Source: Myxococcota bacterium (GTDB taxonomy: Bacteria; Myxococcota_A; Bradymonadia; UBA7976; UBA1532). From it: a stretch of DNA of 64,000 bases. The stretch lies in the NCBI GenBank assembly GCA_963169045.1, contig CAUJDF010000024.1, forward strand, positions 23,976 through 87,975. The letters are read 5' to 3'. Below the pieces are notes generated by a model. The model was not told the origin of the DNA, did no database searches, and saw only the letters and a list, made by a program, of their open reading frames with translations. Shown piece after piece: positions 49,687 to 58,879 of the stretch (positions are counted from its first letter, which is position 1; every line of letters begins with the position of its first letter). The translations under genes were made by a program, and so were the position numbers.

Positions 49687-50435
49687 TCCGCCGCGCCGCC
49701 TCGCTCGGCGCCTCGCTCGTCGCCACCCCCGAGAACACGACCTTCCTCGGGCCCCAGTTCCACAAGATCGAGACGGCGGAGCCGCTCGACGGGCCGAGCA
49801 TGACCCGCCTCGGCGCGCTCGCGGCCGAGCTCGGCGTCCACGTGCTCGTCGGCTCCTTCGCCGAGCAGCGCCTGCTGCCTTTGGGCGAGGTCGACCGCCA
49901 GCACGTCCACAACACGAGCGTGCTCTTCGGCCCCGACGGGCAGCGCATTGCCCTCTATCGCAAGATCCATCTGTTCGACGTCGAGGTGCCGAACGGACCG
50001 TCCATCCGCGAGTCGGACACCGTGACGCCCGGCGCCGACGTCGTCGTGGCGGAGACGGCGCTCGGTCGCATCGGTCTGTCGATCTGTTACGACCTGCGCT
50101 TCCCCGGCCTGTACCAGCGTCTGATGGACGCCGGCGCCGATGTCATCACCGTGCCCGCCGCCTTCACGCTGACCACCGGCAAGGACCACTGGCACGCGCT
50201 GCTGCGAGCGCGTGCCATCGAGACGCAGACGTGGGTCCTGGCGCCGGCGCAGTGGGGGCGCCACGACGAGAAGGGACTGCGGGAGAGCTACGGCCACAGC
50301 CTGGTCGTCGATCCGTGGGGGACGGTGGTGGCCGATCGCGGCCACGGGGTGGGGCTGGTGCTCGCGGAGATCGATCCGGCACGGACGGCGGAGGTGCGGC
50401 GCGCCATCCCGGTGCGGGACCACCGCCGCTGTTGA
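49611..50435 (+). CDS. Nit1/Nit2-type carbon-nitrogen hydrolase
   Basis: A 274-residue nitrilase-superfamily amidase. The catalytic triad is Glu41 (ATPENTTF), Lys118 (LYRKIHLFDVE) and Cys159 (LSICYDLRFPGLYQ). The KIHLFD and CYDLRFP wording is that of Nit1/Nit2 proteins, which hydrolyse deaminated glutathione or 2-oxoamides as metabolite repair enzymes. The C-terminal GHSLVVDPWGTVVAD strand is intact. The ATG is within the 3' end of the EamA gene. A second metabolite-repair partner is not seen nearby. Other C-N hydrolases share the fold. Confidence 0.88.
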   Translation: MFLAACVQLHCGTDVDRNLDTAERLIRRAASLGASLVATPENTTFLGPQFHKIETAEPLDGPSMTRLGALAAELGVHVLVGSFAEQRLLPLGEVDRQHVHNTSVLFGPDGQRIALYRKIHLFDVEVPNGPSIRESDTVTPGADVVVAETALGRIGLSICYDLRFPGLYQRLMDAGADVITVPAAFTLTTGKDHWHALLRARAIETQTWVLAPAQWGRHDEKGLRESYGHSLVVDPWGTVVADRGHGVGLVLAEIDPARTAEVRRAIPVRDHRRC

Positions 50436-50520
50436 GCCCGCGCCTTGCGCCTTGACGCTCTCCGCCGAACGGCGTAGTGAATCGCCCGATGCGCGAAGGC
50501 GGCGCGTCAGGGCGGGACGA

Positions 50521-52020
50521 ATGGGCAATCCGGACGAACGACGCTTTCTGCACAACCTCGACGCCATGCTCGAGGGGCTGCAGATCATCGACTTCCAGTG
50601 GCGTTATGCCTATGTCAACGAGGCGGTCTGTCGGCACGCGCGGCGCTCGCGCGGCGAGCTGCTCGGCCGCACGATGATGGAGGCCTTCCCGGGCATCGAC
50701 GACACGCCGATGTTCGCCGCGCTCGAGCGCTGCATGCGCGAGCGCACCCCGTGTCGCATGGAGAACGAGTTCGTCCACGCCGACGGGTCGCGGTCGTGGT
50801 TCGAGTTGAGCATCGAGCCGGCGCCGGAGGGCGTGCTGGTGCTCTCCGTCGACGTGACCGACCGCAAGAAGCTGGAGCACGGGCTGCGCCACGCGCAGAA
50901 GATGGAGGCGGTGGGACGCCTCGCCGGCGGCGTCGCCCACGACTTCAACAACCTGCTGACGGTCATCAAGAGCTTCGGGGTGTTCGTGCTCGACACGCTC
51001 GACCCCCAGGCGCAGGCGCACGCCGACATGCGCGAGGTGCTCGTCGCCGCCGACCGCGCCGCGAGCCTGACGCGCCAGCTGCTCGCCTTCTCGCGCAAGC
51101 AGGCGGTCTCGCCCCGGGTGATCGACCTGAACGCTCTCGTCCTCGAGATGGATCGCATGCTGCGCCGCATCGTCGGCGAGCACATCGAAGTGGTGACCGC
51201 GCCCGGCGACGACCTCTGGCGCGTGCGCATCGACCCCGACATGTGCCAGCAGGTGATCGTCAACCTCGTGGTGAACGCGCGGGACGCCATGCCCGAGGGC
51301 GGTCGCCTCACGCTCGAGACGGCGAACGCGCGCTTCGACACTGCGTACGCCCTGCGCAGGGGCCTCTCGGTGCCCGCGGGCGACTATGTCATGCTGGCGG
51401 TGAGCGACAGCGGCATCGGCATGAACGAGTCGATGCAGGAACACATCTTCGAGCCCTTCTTCACCACGAAGCCCGCCGGCGAAGGGACGGGCCTCGGCCT
51501 GTCGACGTGTCATGGCATCGTGGGACAGGCCGGCGGCTACATCTGGGTGTACAGCGAGCCGGGGCAAGGCACGACGATCAAGGTCTACCTGCCGCGCGTC
51601 GCGAGGCCCGCGGACGTGCGCGCGTCCGAGGCGCCGCCGGCGCGGGCGCCGACCGGCACCGAGCGCGTGCTCGTGGTCGAGGACGACACCCAGGTGCGCG
51701 GGCTCTCGGTGCGCTCGCTCCGCGCCTATGGCTACCGCGTGCTGGAGGCGGCGAACGGCGTCGAGGCGCTGCGGCTGGCGGAGGCGCTCGGGGAGCCGAT
51801 CGCCCTGCTGGTCACCGACGTCGTGATGCCGGGGATGAACGGGCGGGTCCTCGCGGAGACGCTGCAGCGCAGGCAGCCGGGGCTGCGGGTGCTCTACACG
51901 ACGGGCTACACCGAGAACGTCATCGTCCACCACGGCGTGCTCGACGCCGGGGTGGAGATGCTGCCGAAGCCGTACACGCCCGAGTCGCTCGCCCGGCGCG
52001 TGCGCGGCCTGCTGGATTAG
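50521..52020 (+). CDS. Hybrid histidine kinase: PAS-HisKA-HATPase-REC
   Basis: A 499-residue soluble sensor kinase. The N-terminal PAS domain (about 10-120) has LEGLQIIDFQWRYAYVNEAV and ends VDVTDRKKLE. The dimerisation helix holds the phospho-His in RLAGGVAHDFNNLLTV. ATP-binding N, G1 and G2 boxes follow (VNLVVNARDAM, DSGIGM, GTGLGLSTCHG). The receiver (about 385-499) has VLVVEDD, phospho-Asp in VTDVVMPGMNG and PKPYT. There is no membrane segment, so it senses a cytosolic signal. ATG 50521 is chosen from domain boundaries. It is convergent with the lipoprotein gene and overlaps its stop by 4 nt. No DNA-binding partner is adjacent. Confidence 0.9.
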   Translation: MGNPDERRFLHNLDAMLEGLQIIDFQWRYAYVNEAVCRHARRSRGELLGRTMMEAFPGIDDTPMFAALERCMRERTPCRMENEFVHADGSRSWFELSIEPAPEGVLVLSVDVTDRKKLEHGLRHAQKMEAVGRLAGGVAHDFNNLLTVIKSFGVFVLDTLDPQAQAHADMREVLVAADRAASLTRQLLAFSRKQAVSPRVIDLNALVLEMDRMLRRIVGEHIEVVTAPGDDLWRVRIDPDMCQQVIVNLVVNARDAMPEGGRLTLETANARFDTAYALRRGLSVPAGDYVMLAVSDSGIGMNESMQEHIFEPFFTTKPAGEGTGLGLSTCHGIVGQAGGYIWVYSEPGQGTTIKVYLPRVARPADVRASEAPPARAPTGTERVLVVEDDTQVRGLSVRSLRAYGYRVLEAANGVEALRLAEALGEPIALLVTDVVMPGMNGRVLAETLQRRQPGLRVLYTTGYTENVIVHHGVLDAGVEMLPKPYTPESLARRVRGLLD

Positions 52021-53888
52021 CGAAGGAATTCGAGGGTGTAGGCGCCGCCGGCGGTGCGCGCGTCGGCGTGGCGCACCCGCAGGAAGTAGCGGCCGGCGGG
52101 CAGACGGTCGCGGTCGATGATCGGGCAGTACTCGCCGGCGCCGTCGTCGTCGCTCGCCACCAGGGCGCCGTTCGCGTCGTACAGGTCGAAGACGCCGTCG
52201 AAGCGGCACTGCTCGAAGCTCACGGTCAGGCCGGCGTCGCCGACCTGCACGGCGAACCAGTCCTCGTCGCCCGCGCCGAGGTCGCCCTGCACGCGCTGGA
52301 AGACGTTCAGGGCGTTGGCGCGGTCGCGGCCGTTGTTCGACTCCGTCTCGCTCATCGTCTCGAGCGCGCAGGCGCGGCTGCAGCCGTCGCCGTCCACGCG
52401 GCCGCCGTCGTCGCAGGTCTCCTCCTCGGACACCTGGCCGTCGCCGCACACGGGGCCCGTCGCCTCGAGCTCGAGCTCGACGAGGTACGACAGCGGCGGC
52501 GCGTAGTTCTGGTTGCCGGCGCCGGTGTTCATCGAGAGGTGATAGACGCCCGGCGCGAGGTCGACGACGAGGTCCCAGGTGCCGTTCTGCCCGTAGGTGC
52601 GGCGCATCTTGTACTTCTGCACCGAGTCGTAGTCCGGCAGGCTGCAGCCGCTCGAGCTGCAGCGCGGCTCCCAGTACCACCGCCAGAAGGCCATCGTGCG
52701 CTGGTAGGGGCTCGGCACGCCGATCTCGTTGAGCGCCCAGCCGTCGCCCTGGCCCGGGGCGCCGTCGACGATGCCGGCGGCGAACTCCGCCTCGGTGATC
52801 GGCGCGACGCGGCTCGAGGCCATGATGTCGATCTTCACCTTCGACGGCCGGTCGACCACCAGACGCCACGACTGCGTGCCGCCGCGGGCGGCGAAGCTGC
52901 CGGCGACGAAGCGGTGCGTGCCGACGTCGGCGGCGTTCGCGACGCCGAGCCCGCCGGCGTGCCGCTTGATCTCCCAAGCGCACAGGTCGCTGCAGCCGTC
53001 GCCGGCCTGCACGTTGCCGTCGTCGCACGTCTCGCCGCGCTCGACGACGCCGTCACCGCAGGTGTAGGTGCGCTGGCAGGCCGCCGAGCAGCCGGGCGTG
53101 CCGTCGCAGGCCTCCTCGCCGGGCTGCACCGCGCCGTCGCCGCAGAACGGCACGAGGCGCTGCGTCCGGGCGTAGGCGAGCAGCTTGTCGAAGGCGACCT
53201 TGCCGACCTGGGGCGCGGCGTCGAGCGCGGCGAGCGTCTCGAACGCGCCGTCGTTCTGGCGGCCGTAGAAGATGCCCTTCGCCGCCCGTACATCGAGCGC
53301 GATCGTGTCGTCGAGCGTGCGCAGGTCGGCGGTGTTGGCGACGCGCAGGATGCCGAGCGCGTCGTAGCTGCCCTCGCGGTAGCCGTGCACCGTCGGGCCC
53401 TCGGGGACCGGCGTGGGCTCCGGCGCCGGCGCGCCGCACGGCTCGTCGCAGCGCGTCCCGTCGTCGCAGGTCTCGGGGCCGTTCACCACGCTGTCGCCGC
53501 AGCGGCCGACCCAGCCCTGGGCGCGCGCATGGGCGAGCATCTTTTGGAACGCCGACTCGCCGACGTAGGGCACCGCGTCCAGCGCGATGACATCGGCGAA
53601 GGGTCCGGAAGCATTGCGGATCTCGACGATCTTCTTCGCGGCGCGCGAGTCGAGGCCCACGGTGTCGTCGAGCGTGGCGAGGTCGGCGGTGTTGGCGACG
53701 CGCAGGATGCCGGCGGCCTCGTAGCCGGCGGGGTCCAGCGCGAAGCCATCGGCCTTCACGTCCCCGGAGGCGAAGAAGACCGGCGCGTCGTCGTCGTAGG
53801 CCTCCTCGGCGCCGGGCGCGCCCTCGCCGCAGGCGGCGAGCAGCATCGTCAGCGAGGCCCAGGTCAGCGTCTTGCGGAAGGTGTTCAT
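52017..53888 (-). CDS. Lipoprotein with two HhH-like modules, DUF4215 repeats and PPC domain
   Basis: A 623-residue lipoprotein (lipobox LLAAC, start ATG 53888). Two copies of a helix-hairpin-helix-like module open ILRVANTADL and contain LDDTVGLDSRAAKKI or LDDTIALDVRAAKGI (about 60-120 and 180-240), the pattern of ComEA/T2SK-style hairpins. DUF4215 (Myxococcus Cys-rich) repeats follow, CGDGVVERGETCDDGN being the clearest, plus CGDSVVNGPETCDDG, CGDGAVQPGEEACDG and CGDGQVSEEETCDDGG. A beta-sandwich sits at about 320-470. The C-terminal PPC-like domain (about 530-620) has ETESNNGRDRAN, EDWFAVQVGD and GRYFLRVRH. A DNA-type fold on an envelope protein suggests the module acts in protein or DNA contact outside the cytosol. 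Confidence 0.8.
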   Translation of the reverse strand: MNTFRKTLTWASLTMLLAACGEGAPGAEEAYDDDAPVFFASGDVKADGFALDPAGYEAAGILRVANTADLATLDDTVGLDSRAAKKIVEIRNASGPFADVIALDAVPYVGESAFQKMLAHARAQGWVGRCGDSVVNGPETCDDGTRCDEPCGAPAPEPTPVPEGPTVHGYREGSYDALGILRVANTADLRTLDDTIALDVRAAKGIFYGRQNDGAFETLAALDAAPQVGKVAFDKLLAYARTQRLVPFCGDGAVQPGEEACDGTPGCSAACQRTYTCGDGVVERGETCDDGNVQAGDGCSDLCAWEIKRHAGGLGVANAADVGTHRFVAGSFAARGGTQSWRLVVDRPSKVKIDIMASSRVAPITEAEFAAGIVDGAPGQGDGWALNEIGVPSPYQRTMAFWRWYWEPRCSSSGCSLPDYDSVQKYKMRRTYGQNGTWDLVVDLAPGVYHLSMNTGAGNQNYAPPLSYLVELELEATGPVCGDGQVSEEETCDDGGRVDGDGCSRACALETMSETESNNGRDRANALNVFQRVQGDLGAGDEDWFAVQVGDAGLTVSFEQCRFDGVFDLYDANGALVASDDDGAGEYCPIIDRDRLPAGRYFLRVRHADARTAGGAYTLEFLR

Positions 53889-53990
53889 CTCTCGGCTCCC
53901 CCGTCGTGTTTCGCGGCGGGGCAATAACAAGACCCGTGCCATGCGGCGGGCCGCGGATCTCCGTGGCGCGGGGCCGGCGGACGCGTGACG

Positions 53991-54012
53991 CGGTGTGATC
54001 GCGATCACACCG
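53991..54012. promoter_or_regulatory. 22-bp perfect palindrome with CRP/FNR-type core
   Basis: The core TGTGATCGCGATCACA (53994-54009) fits TGTGA-n6-TCACA, the consensus for cAMP receptor protein. The symmetry runs 22 bp without mismatch. Its centre (54001.5) is about 42 bp upstream of the start predicted from the extended -10 at 54029, the class II activator position. Confidence 0.7.
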
Positions 54013-54028
54013 GCGCACGGGCGTCACG

Positions 54029-54037
54029 TGATAACGT
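54029..54037 (+). promoter_or_regulatory. Extended -10 element of the 54068 gene
   Basis: TGATAACGT (TGn plus TAACGT) gives a start near 54044 and a leader of about 24 nt. The -35 zone is filled by the CRP-like palindrome, as in activator-dependent promoters. Confidence 0.5.
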
Positions 54038-54067
54038 CACGCGCGCTCGGACGAAGCGGAGGCGGCG

Positions 54068-55822
54068 ATGCGGCGGCGGTGGCTCGGCGTGCTGGTGGTC
54101 GGTCTGGCGGCGTGCGACGACGCGGGGACGGGGGCCGGCGCCGCCGATGCCGCGGCCGCCGCCGACGGCGCGGCGGTGCACGACGGCGCGGCGGGCGGCG
54201 GCGGGGGAGCGCCCGGCGAAGACGCCGCGATCGATCGCGACGCCGCGACCCCCGCCGACGGGGGGACGGCCGACGACGCGGCGACGCCCGCCGACGCCAC
54301 GACCGCTGGCGACGACGCCGCCGACGCCGCGTGCGACGGCGCCGATTGCGGCACGCTGCTCTGCGCGCCGGGTCAGCCGGCGTGCGCCGGCGAGCGCACC
54401 CTCGGGACGTGCAACGAGGACGGCACGGCGGTCCTGCCCGGCGAGGACTGCCCGTCCGGCGCCGCGTGCCGCGGCGGCGTGTGCCGTTCCGAGTGCCTGC
54501 TCGCCGGCAAGACGCCGTCGTACATCGGCTGCGAGTACTGGAGCGTCGACCTCGACAACTACCCGGATCCGTTCGGCGATCCGGCGGCCGTCCCCCACGC
54601 CGTCGTCATCGGCAACCCGAGCGCCAGCACGGCGCACGTCCAGATCGGCACCCAGGCCAACGTCCGGCTGCCGGCGAACATGCTCGAGGTGCCCGCGGGC
54701 GAGGTGCGCGCCTTCACGTTCCCGCGGCTCGACGTCGACGGCACCGGCATCACGAACCACAGCTTCCGCCTGCAGTCCGACTGGCCCGTCGTCGCCTACC
54801 AGTTCAACCCGCTGAACAACGTGGGCGTCGCCAGCAACGACGCCTCGCTCCTGCTGCCCGCCGAGTCGCTCGGGACGGAGTACATCGTCATGTCGTGGCC
54901 GACCTCGCCCGTGCCCGACGTGTTCATGGTGCCGCCGCAGCACGGCTACTTCACGGTCGTCGCCACGCGCCCGGGCCGGACCGAGGTCACCGTGGTGCCC
55001 ACCGCCAACGTTCAGGCCGGGCCGACGCTGCCCGCGATGCCGGCGGGCACGCCCCAGACGTTCACGCTGCAGCAGGGCGACGTGCTGAACCTCGAGGCCG
55101 ACGGCTCGAACCTCTTCGAGCTGCAGGATCTGACGGGCACGACGGTCACCGCCTCGCAGCCGGTGGCCGTGTTCGGCGGTCACGAGGAGGCGGTCATCGG
55201 CGGTTGCTGCGCCGACCACCTCGAGGAGCAGCTCTTCCCCGTGAACACGTGGGGCACGCGCTACCTCGCCGTCCCGGTGGAGCCGCGCGGCGGATCCCGC
55301 GACCTCTGGCGCGTGCTCGCGTCGGAGGACGCCACCGAGATCCGCACCCTCCCGCCGCAGGCGGATGCCGACGCCTTCGTGCTGAACCGCGGCGAGTTCC
55401 GCGACCTCGAGTCGGCCGAGGCCTTCGAGGTCGTCGCCACGAAGCCCATCCTCGTGAGCCAGTACCTCTACAGCCAGGAAGCCACGGAGGATGGCATCGG
55501 CGATCCGTCGCAGATCCTGGCGGTGCCCGTCGTGCAATACCGCGATTTCTATCCGATTCTCGTCCCGGCGGACTACCTCGAGGACTGGCTGACGGTCATC
55601 CGGCCGGCCGGGGTCGAGGTCCGGCTCGACGGCGTGCCGATCGCCGAAGGGCTGTTTCACGGCTTCGGCCTCGGCACCCACGAGTTCGCCTACGTGACGG
55701 TGCACGACGGCCCGCACGCGGTCGACGCGGACGAGCCCTTCGGCCTCGTGGCGTACGGCTACTCGGCGGCAGTCTCGTACGGCTACCCGGCGGGGCTCGA
55801 CCTGCGGCCCGCCGAGCGCTGA
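54068..55822 (+). CDS. IgGFc-binding-type surface lipoprotein
   Basis: A 584-residue lipoprotein (MRRRWLGVLVVGLAAC, lipobox LAAC). An Ala/Asp/Gly stalk (about 18-85) separates the anchor from a Cys-knot-like segment (CDGADCGTLLCAPGQPAC to CRGGVCRSEC). A large beta-rich domain with the features of the IgGFc-binding N-terminal family follows (about 145-570): GCEYWSVDLDNY, FRLQSDWPVVAYQFNPLNN, ASLLLPAESLGTEYIVMSWP, VAVFGGHEEAVIGGCCADHL, EEQLFPVNTWGTRYLAVP. Despite the family name, bacterial copies probably bind other ligands or serve in adhesion. It ends convergently against the protease gene (TGATCA). A CRP-like site precedes it. Confidence 0.83.
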   Translation: MRRRWLGVLVVGLAACDDAGTGAGAADAAAAADGAAVHDGAAGGGGGAPGEDAAIDRDAATPADGGTADDAATPADATTAGDDAADAACDGADCGTLLCAPGQPACAGERTLGTCNEDGTAVLPGEDCPSGAACRGGVCRSECLLAGKTPSYIGCEYWSVDLDNYPDPFGDPAAVPHAVVIGNPSASTAHVQIGTQANVRLPANMLEVPAGEVRAFTFPRLDVDGTGITNHSFRLQSDWPVVAYQFNPLNNVGVASNDASLLLPAESLGTEYIVMSWPTSPVPDVFMVPPQHGYFTVVATRPGRTEVTVVPTANVQAGPTLPAMPAGTPQTFTLQQGDVLNLEADGSNLFELQDLTGTTVTASQPVAVFGGHEEAVIGGCCADHLEEQLFPVNTWGTRYLAVPVEPRGGSRDLWRVLASEDATEIRTLPPQADADAFVLNRGEFRDLESAEAFEVVATKPILVSQYLYSQEATEDGIGDPSQILAVPVVQYRDFYPILVPADYLEDWLTVIRPAGVEVRLDGVPIAEGLFHGFGLGTHEFAYVTVHDGPHAVDADEPFGLVAYGYSAAVSYGYPAGLDLRPAER

Positions 55823-57322
55823 TCAGCGCGCGAGCGCGCGCCGGACGGCCGCCGCGCAATCGAGCCAGCGCACGACGGCCTCGTCGGGGCTCCCGGTGTG
55901 GGCGGTGGCGCGCAGCAGCGAGGCGACCGCGCCCGCGTCCAGCTCCGGTCGGGCGGCCATGACCAGCGCGGCGCAGCCCGCCACGAACGGCGCCGAGAAG
56001 CTCGTGCCGCGCAGGCGCGCGACGCGGTTGGGCACCGCGCTGCCGTCGGCGAGCGGCACCGGACCGTACACATCGTAGGGCCCGTAGAGGTCGATCGAGC
56101 CGCCGCGAGGGCGCCCGAAGTTGGAGCCGGGCGCCCGCGTGACGCGGTCCCAGTCGAGGCCGCCGACGCACTCGACGCCCTCGAGCTCGCAAGGAATGAC
56201 GGTGACCGACTCCCGGCAGGTGTCGCCGTGGCACTCCTCGGCGTCGACGTCGAGCGCGTTGTTGCCGGCGGCGGCGAAGACCAGCACGTTCTCGCGGCGC
56301 AGCGTGGTGGTCGCGGCTTCGGCCGCCGGGCAGGCGAAGCCGCACACGAGCGTCGGCACGCGCACCGTGGCGCTGACATTGACGATCCGCGGCAGGAAGC
56401 CGAGCGCGCGCGGCGTCTCGTCGAACACCAGGCGGAGCCGATCGGCGACGTCCGCGTCGGGCGCCTGCACGAGGATGGGGTCGACCACCGGGCCGCCGGG
56501 ACCCGCCGCGCCGAAGCCGTTGGCCGGGAGCGCGACGGCGGCGGCGGCGACCTGCGTCCCGTGCCACGGGCAGGCCTGGCCGCCGGTGCACGGGGTCGCG
56601 CTCGGCGTGGACCACTCGCCGCCCAGCAGGCGCGCGCCCGGGGCCAGGTCGCGGGAGCGCACGAAGCCGCCGTCGACGACGAGCAGCGAGACGCGGTGGT
56701 CGAGGCGGCGGGCGCGGTGGAGCAGGCGCCAGGCCTCGACGACGCCCGCGTCCTGGGCCCCGCCGTCGCGCAGGTACGGCCAGCTCAGCGCGTCGCGGCG
56801 GTAGCCGGCCGGGCCCGCCGGCGCCTCCTTCGCCGCCATGGCGGGCGTCAGCAGCCAGTTCGCCGACAGCACGAGCCCGTGGTCCTCGGTCTCGGCGGCG
56901 GCGATCGCCAGCAGGCGCAGGCCGTCGTCGCTCGACACGCGGTGGGGGCGCGGCAGCGCGAGGCGCGACGGATCGCCGGTGCGCGGGTCGACGCGCACGA
57001 CGAAGAAGAACGGCCCCGTCGAGAGCGCGAACACGTCGAGCACCTCGCCCGAGCGCCGCGCGACGAGCCCGTCGACCACCGACGCGTCCTCGGCGGCGAC
57101 GAGCAGCTCGTCGGTCACGAAGTCGGCGGCGTTGCCGTGCGCGTCCGCCACCCGCGCCACCGCGCGATGGCGCCCGTGCCGCGGCGTCAGGGCGTCGCGG
57201 GCGGGCCGGAGCCGCGCGTCGACGACGAGCTGCCCCCCGAGGGCGGCCGTCGCGTCGCCGAGGGGCGCCGCGCCGGCGGGATTGCAGGCGGCGAGGATGC
57301 AGCACCACAGCCATCGCGTCAT
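55823..57322 (-). CDS. Subtilisin-like (S8) serine protease lipoprotein
   Basis: A 499-residue protease. The start MTRWLWCCILAACNPAG has a lipobox-like ILAAC, predicting an outer-membrane lipoprotein. The N-terminal part (20-190) has no clear propeptide motif. The S8 domain holds Asp in LLVVDGGFV, His in CPWHGTQVA, the oxyanion Asn in VFAAAGNN and Ser in LRGTSFSAPFVAG, in that order. Extra Cys pairs (FACPAAEA, EECHGDTCRE, ECVGG) suggest disulfides. It could process surface proteins, since it faces the IgGFc-binding-type gene and shares its 3' boundary. Confidence 0.87.
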   Translation of the reverse strand: MTRWLWCCILAACNPAGAAPLGDATAALGGQLVVDARLRPARDALTPRHGRHRAVARVADAHGNAADFVTDELLVAAEDASVVDGLVARRSGEVLDVFALSTGPFFFVVRVDPRTGDPSRLALPRPHRVSSDDGLRLLAIAAAETEDHGLVLSANWLLTPAMAAKEAPAGPAGYRRDALSWPYLRDGGAQDAGVVEAWRLLHRARRLDHRVSLLVVDGGFVRSRDLAPGARLLGGEWSTPSATPCTGGQACPWHGTQVAAAAVALPANGFGAAGPGGPVVDPILVQAPDADVADRLRLVFDETPRALGFLPRIVNVSATVRVPTLVCGFACPAAEAATTTLRRENVLVFAAAGNNALDVDAEECHGDTCRESVTVIPCELEGVECVGGLDWDRVTRAPGSNFGRPRGGSIDLYGPYDVYGPVPLADGSAVPNRVARLRGTSFSAPFVAGCAALVMAARPELDAGAVASLLRATAHTGSPDEAVVRWLDCAAAVRRALAR

Positions 57323-57436
57323 GGCGTTCTCCGTCTGCCCCCGAACGCTTCATGGAGACGCGGAGACAGGTGGAGGTGGCTGAAATGAAAGCGGTTTTTG
57401 GGGTGGGGGAGCCGCCGCGGCGCGCGGTCGGGGAGC

Positions 57437-58261
57437 TCACGCCCCGTGGAGGCGTGCGCTCCACTCGCCCTGTGTGGCGAGCGCCGGCCCGAGGACGGGC
57501 AGCGTGGCGGCGAGGTCGGAGACGAGGCCGGCGGGCGGGTTCACGAGGAGCACGCCGCTGCCGTTCAGGGCCTTCTTCTTCAGGTCGAGGGGCGTCGAGA
57601 TGAGGTCGAGGGCGGCGAAGCGCACGCCCGCCTGCTGGAGGCGCCGCTGGAGGACCTGGGGGCGCTGCAGGCTCTTGATCGGGTACCAGAGCAGCGCGTG
57701 CAGCGCGGGGTGCGCCGCGTGCGCCGCCAGCAGCGCGTCGCCCACCTCGCCCCACTCCTCGCGACGCGTGTAGGGCGGGTCGACGAACGCCAGCAGGCGG
57801 CCGCCGGCGCGGGCCATCTCGACGAGCACGGCGAGGCCGTCGCCGCCGCGCACGTCGGCGGGGAAGTGGCGCGCCAGCTCTTCGCGCACCGGATCGACGA
57901 GCTCCACCAGCGCCGCGCGGTCCTCGGGGCGCAGCGACGCCGCGATGAAGGCCGGCGAGCCCGGATACGTGCCGCCGCGGTCGGGCACGCGGCGCCCGGC
58001 GGCGAGCTCGAGGTAGCGCGCGATCGCGGGCGGCAGCGGTCCCGCCAGCGCCTCGAGGCGTCCGATGCCCGCCGTCCACTCGCCCGTGGGGCCGAGGCGG
58101 TAGCGCCCGGCGCCGGCGTGCGTGTCGAGCACCGTCAGCGGCGGCCCGTGGGCCAGCGCGCGCACCGTGGCCGAGAGCGCCACGTGCTTCCACACGTCGC
58201 CGACGTTCCCGGCGTGGAACTGGTGCCGGTAGTCGAACGCCTCCGCGTACTTGCTGCCCAT
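57437..58261 (-). CDS. rlmJ: 23S rRNA (adenine2030-N6)-methyltransferase
   Basis: Methylates A2030 of 23S rRNA with SAM. The 274-residue protein matches RlmJ in length and motifs: the opening KYAEAFDYRHQFHAGNVGDVWKH in two parts, VLDTHAGAGRY (SAM site), TYPGSPAF, GGDGLAVLVEM and the N6-adenine catalytic block AFVDPPYTRREEW. WYPIKSLQRPQ is also typical. ATG 58261 gives the canonical start; further upstream frames are not supported. It lies alone between the protease and the VOC gene on the same strand. Confidence 0.92.
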   Translation of the reverse strand: MGSKYAEAFDYRHQFHAGNVGDVWKHVALSATVRALAHGPPLTVLDTHAGAGRYRLGPTGEWTAGIGRLEALAGPLPPAIARYLELAAGRRVPDRGGTYPGSPAFIAASLRPEDRAALVELVDPVREELARHFPADVRGGDGLAVLVEMARAGGRLLAFVDPPYTRREEWGEVGDALLAAHAAHPALHALLWYPIKSLQRPQVLQRRLQQAGVRFAALDLISTPLDLKKKALNGSGVLLVNPPAGLVSDLAATLPVLGPALATQGEWSARLHGA

Positions 58262-58489
58262 GGGGGACGCCCCGATCCCAACGCGCGCCCATCGGGCGGC
58301 GGACGGAGGAAAAAGCGTGGATCCGGTGGATTGTCGCTCCGAGCGCCTGCCGTTAAGGTCGGCCCCGTTCGGCGCGGCGGGTAGATCGGGGAGAGCGGGC
58401 CGCTCCACGGTCGGCGGACGGCGTCCCGGGGCCTCGGGGCGACGACACCGCAACCCGCCTGCGCCGGCCCGCCAACCTCCGATCCTCGG

Positions 58490-58879
58490 TCAAGAACCCA
58501 TCGGCGTGCAGAGCTCCACGAGGAAGCCGTCGGCGTCGCGCACGTACGCGACGACCTGGCCCCACGGTTTGCGCACCGGGGGGCTCACCGGCGCCGCGCC
58601 CGCCTCGACCGCGCGCCGGAACGCCGCCTCGACGTCGTCGGTCACGAGGCCCACCTCGGTGCCCGGCGCCTCGCCCTCGGGGCGGGTGCGCCGGAACGCG
58701 ACGCCGCCCTGCGCCACGAGCGACTCGTCGACGAACGCGAGCGCGGTGGCGCCGGTCTCGAGCTCGCCGTACTGACCGCTCTCGTGGACGAAGCGGCGCT
58801 CGAGCCCGAACGCGCGCTCGTAGAAGGCCACCGCGGCCTCGACCTGTCGGACGTAGAGGATCACGTAGCCGAGGCGCAT
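58490..58879 (-). CDS. VOC-superfamily (glyoxalase-like) protein
   Basis: A 129-residue single-domain protein of the glyoxalase/bleomycin-resistance fold (two beta-alpha-beta-beta-beta units). The first unit starts RLGYVILYVRQVEAAVAFY. The second unit, AFRRAVEAGAAPVSPP, leads to PWGQVVAYVRDADGFLVELC, in which the metal-binding Glu is kept. The first unit has Tyr4 or Val5 where His is typical, and Glu41 in ELETGA, so metal binding cannot be assumed. The start overlaps the upstream stop by 1 nt (TGATG). Substrate unknown. Confidence 0.83.
   Translation of the reverse strand: MRLGYVILYVRQVEAAVAFYERAFGLERRFVHESGQYGELETGATALAFVDESLVAQGGVAFRRTRPEGEAPGTEVGLVTDDVEAAFRRAVEAGAAPVSPPVRKPWGQVVAYVRDADGFLVELCTPMGS

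Noticed and set aside
50598..53927. A 1109-codon plus-strand open frame through the histidine kinase and lipoprotein
   Set aside because: Same antisense or shifted-frame composition; it has no domain, start signal or codon pattern of its own.
58262..58489. Possible small gene between rlmJ and the VOC gene
   Set aside because: No frame with a start, ribosome site and typical third-position GC; it appears to be plain intergenic DNA.
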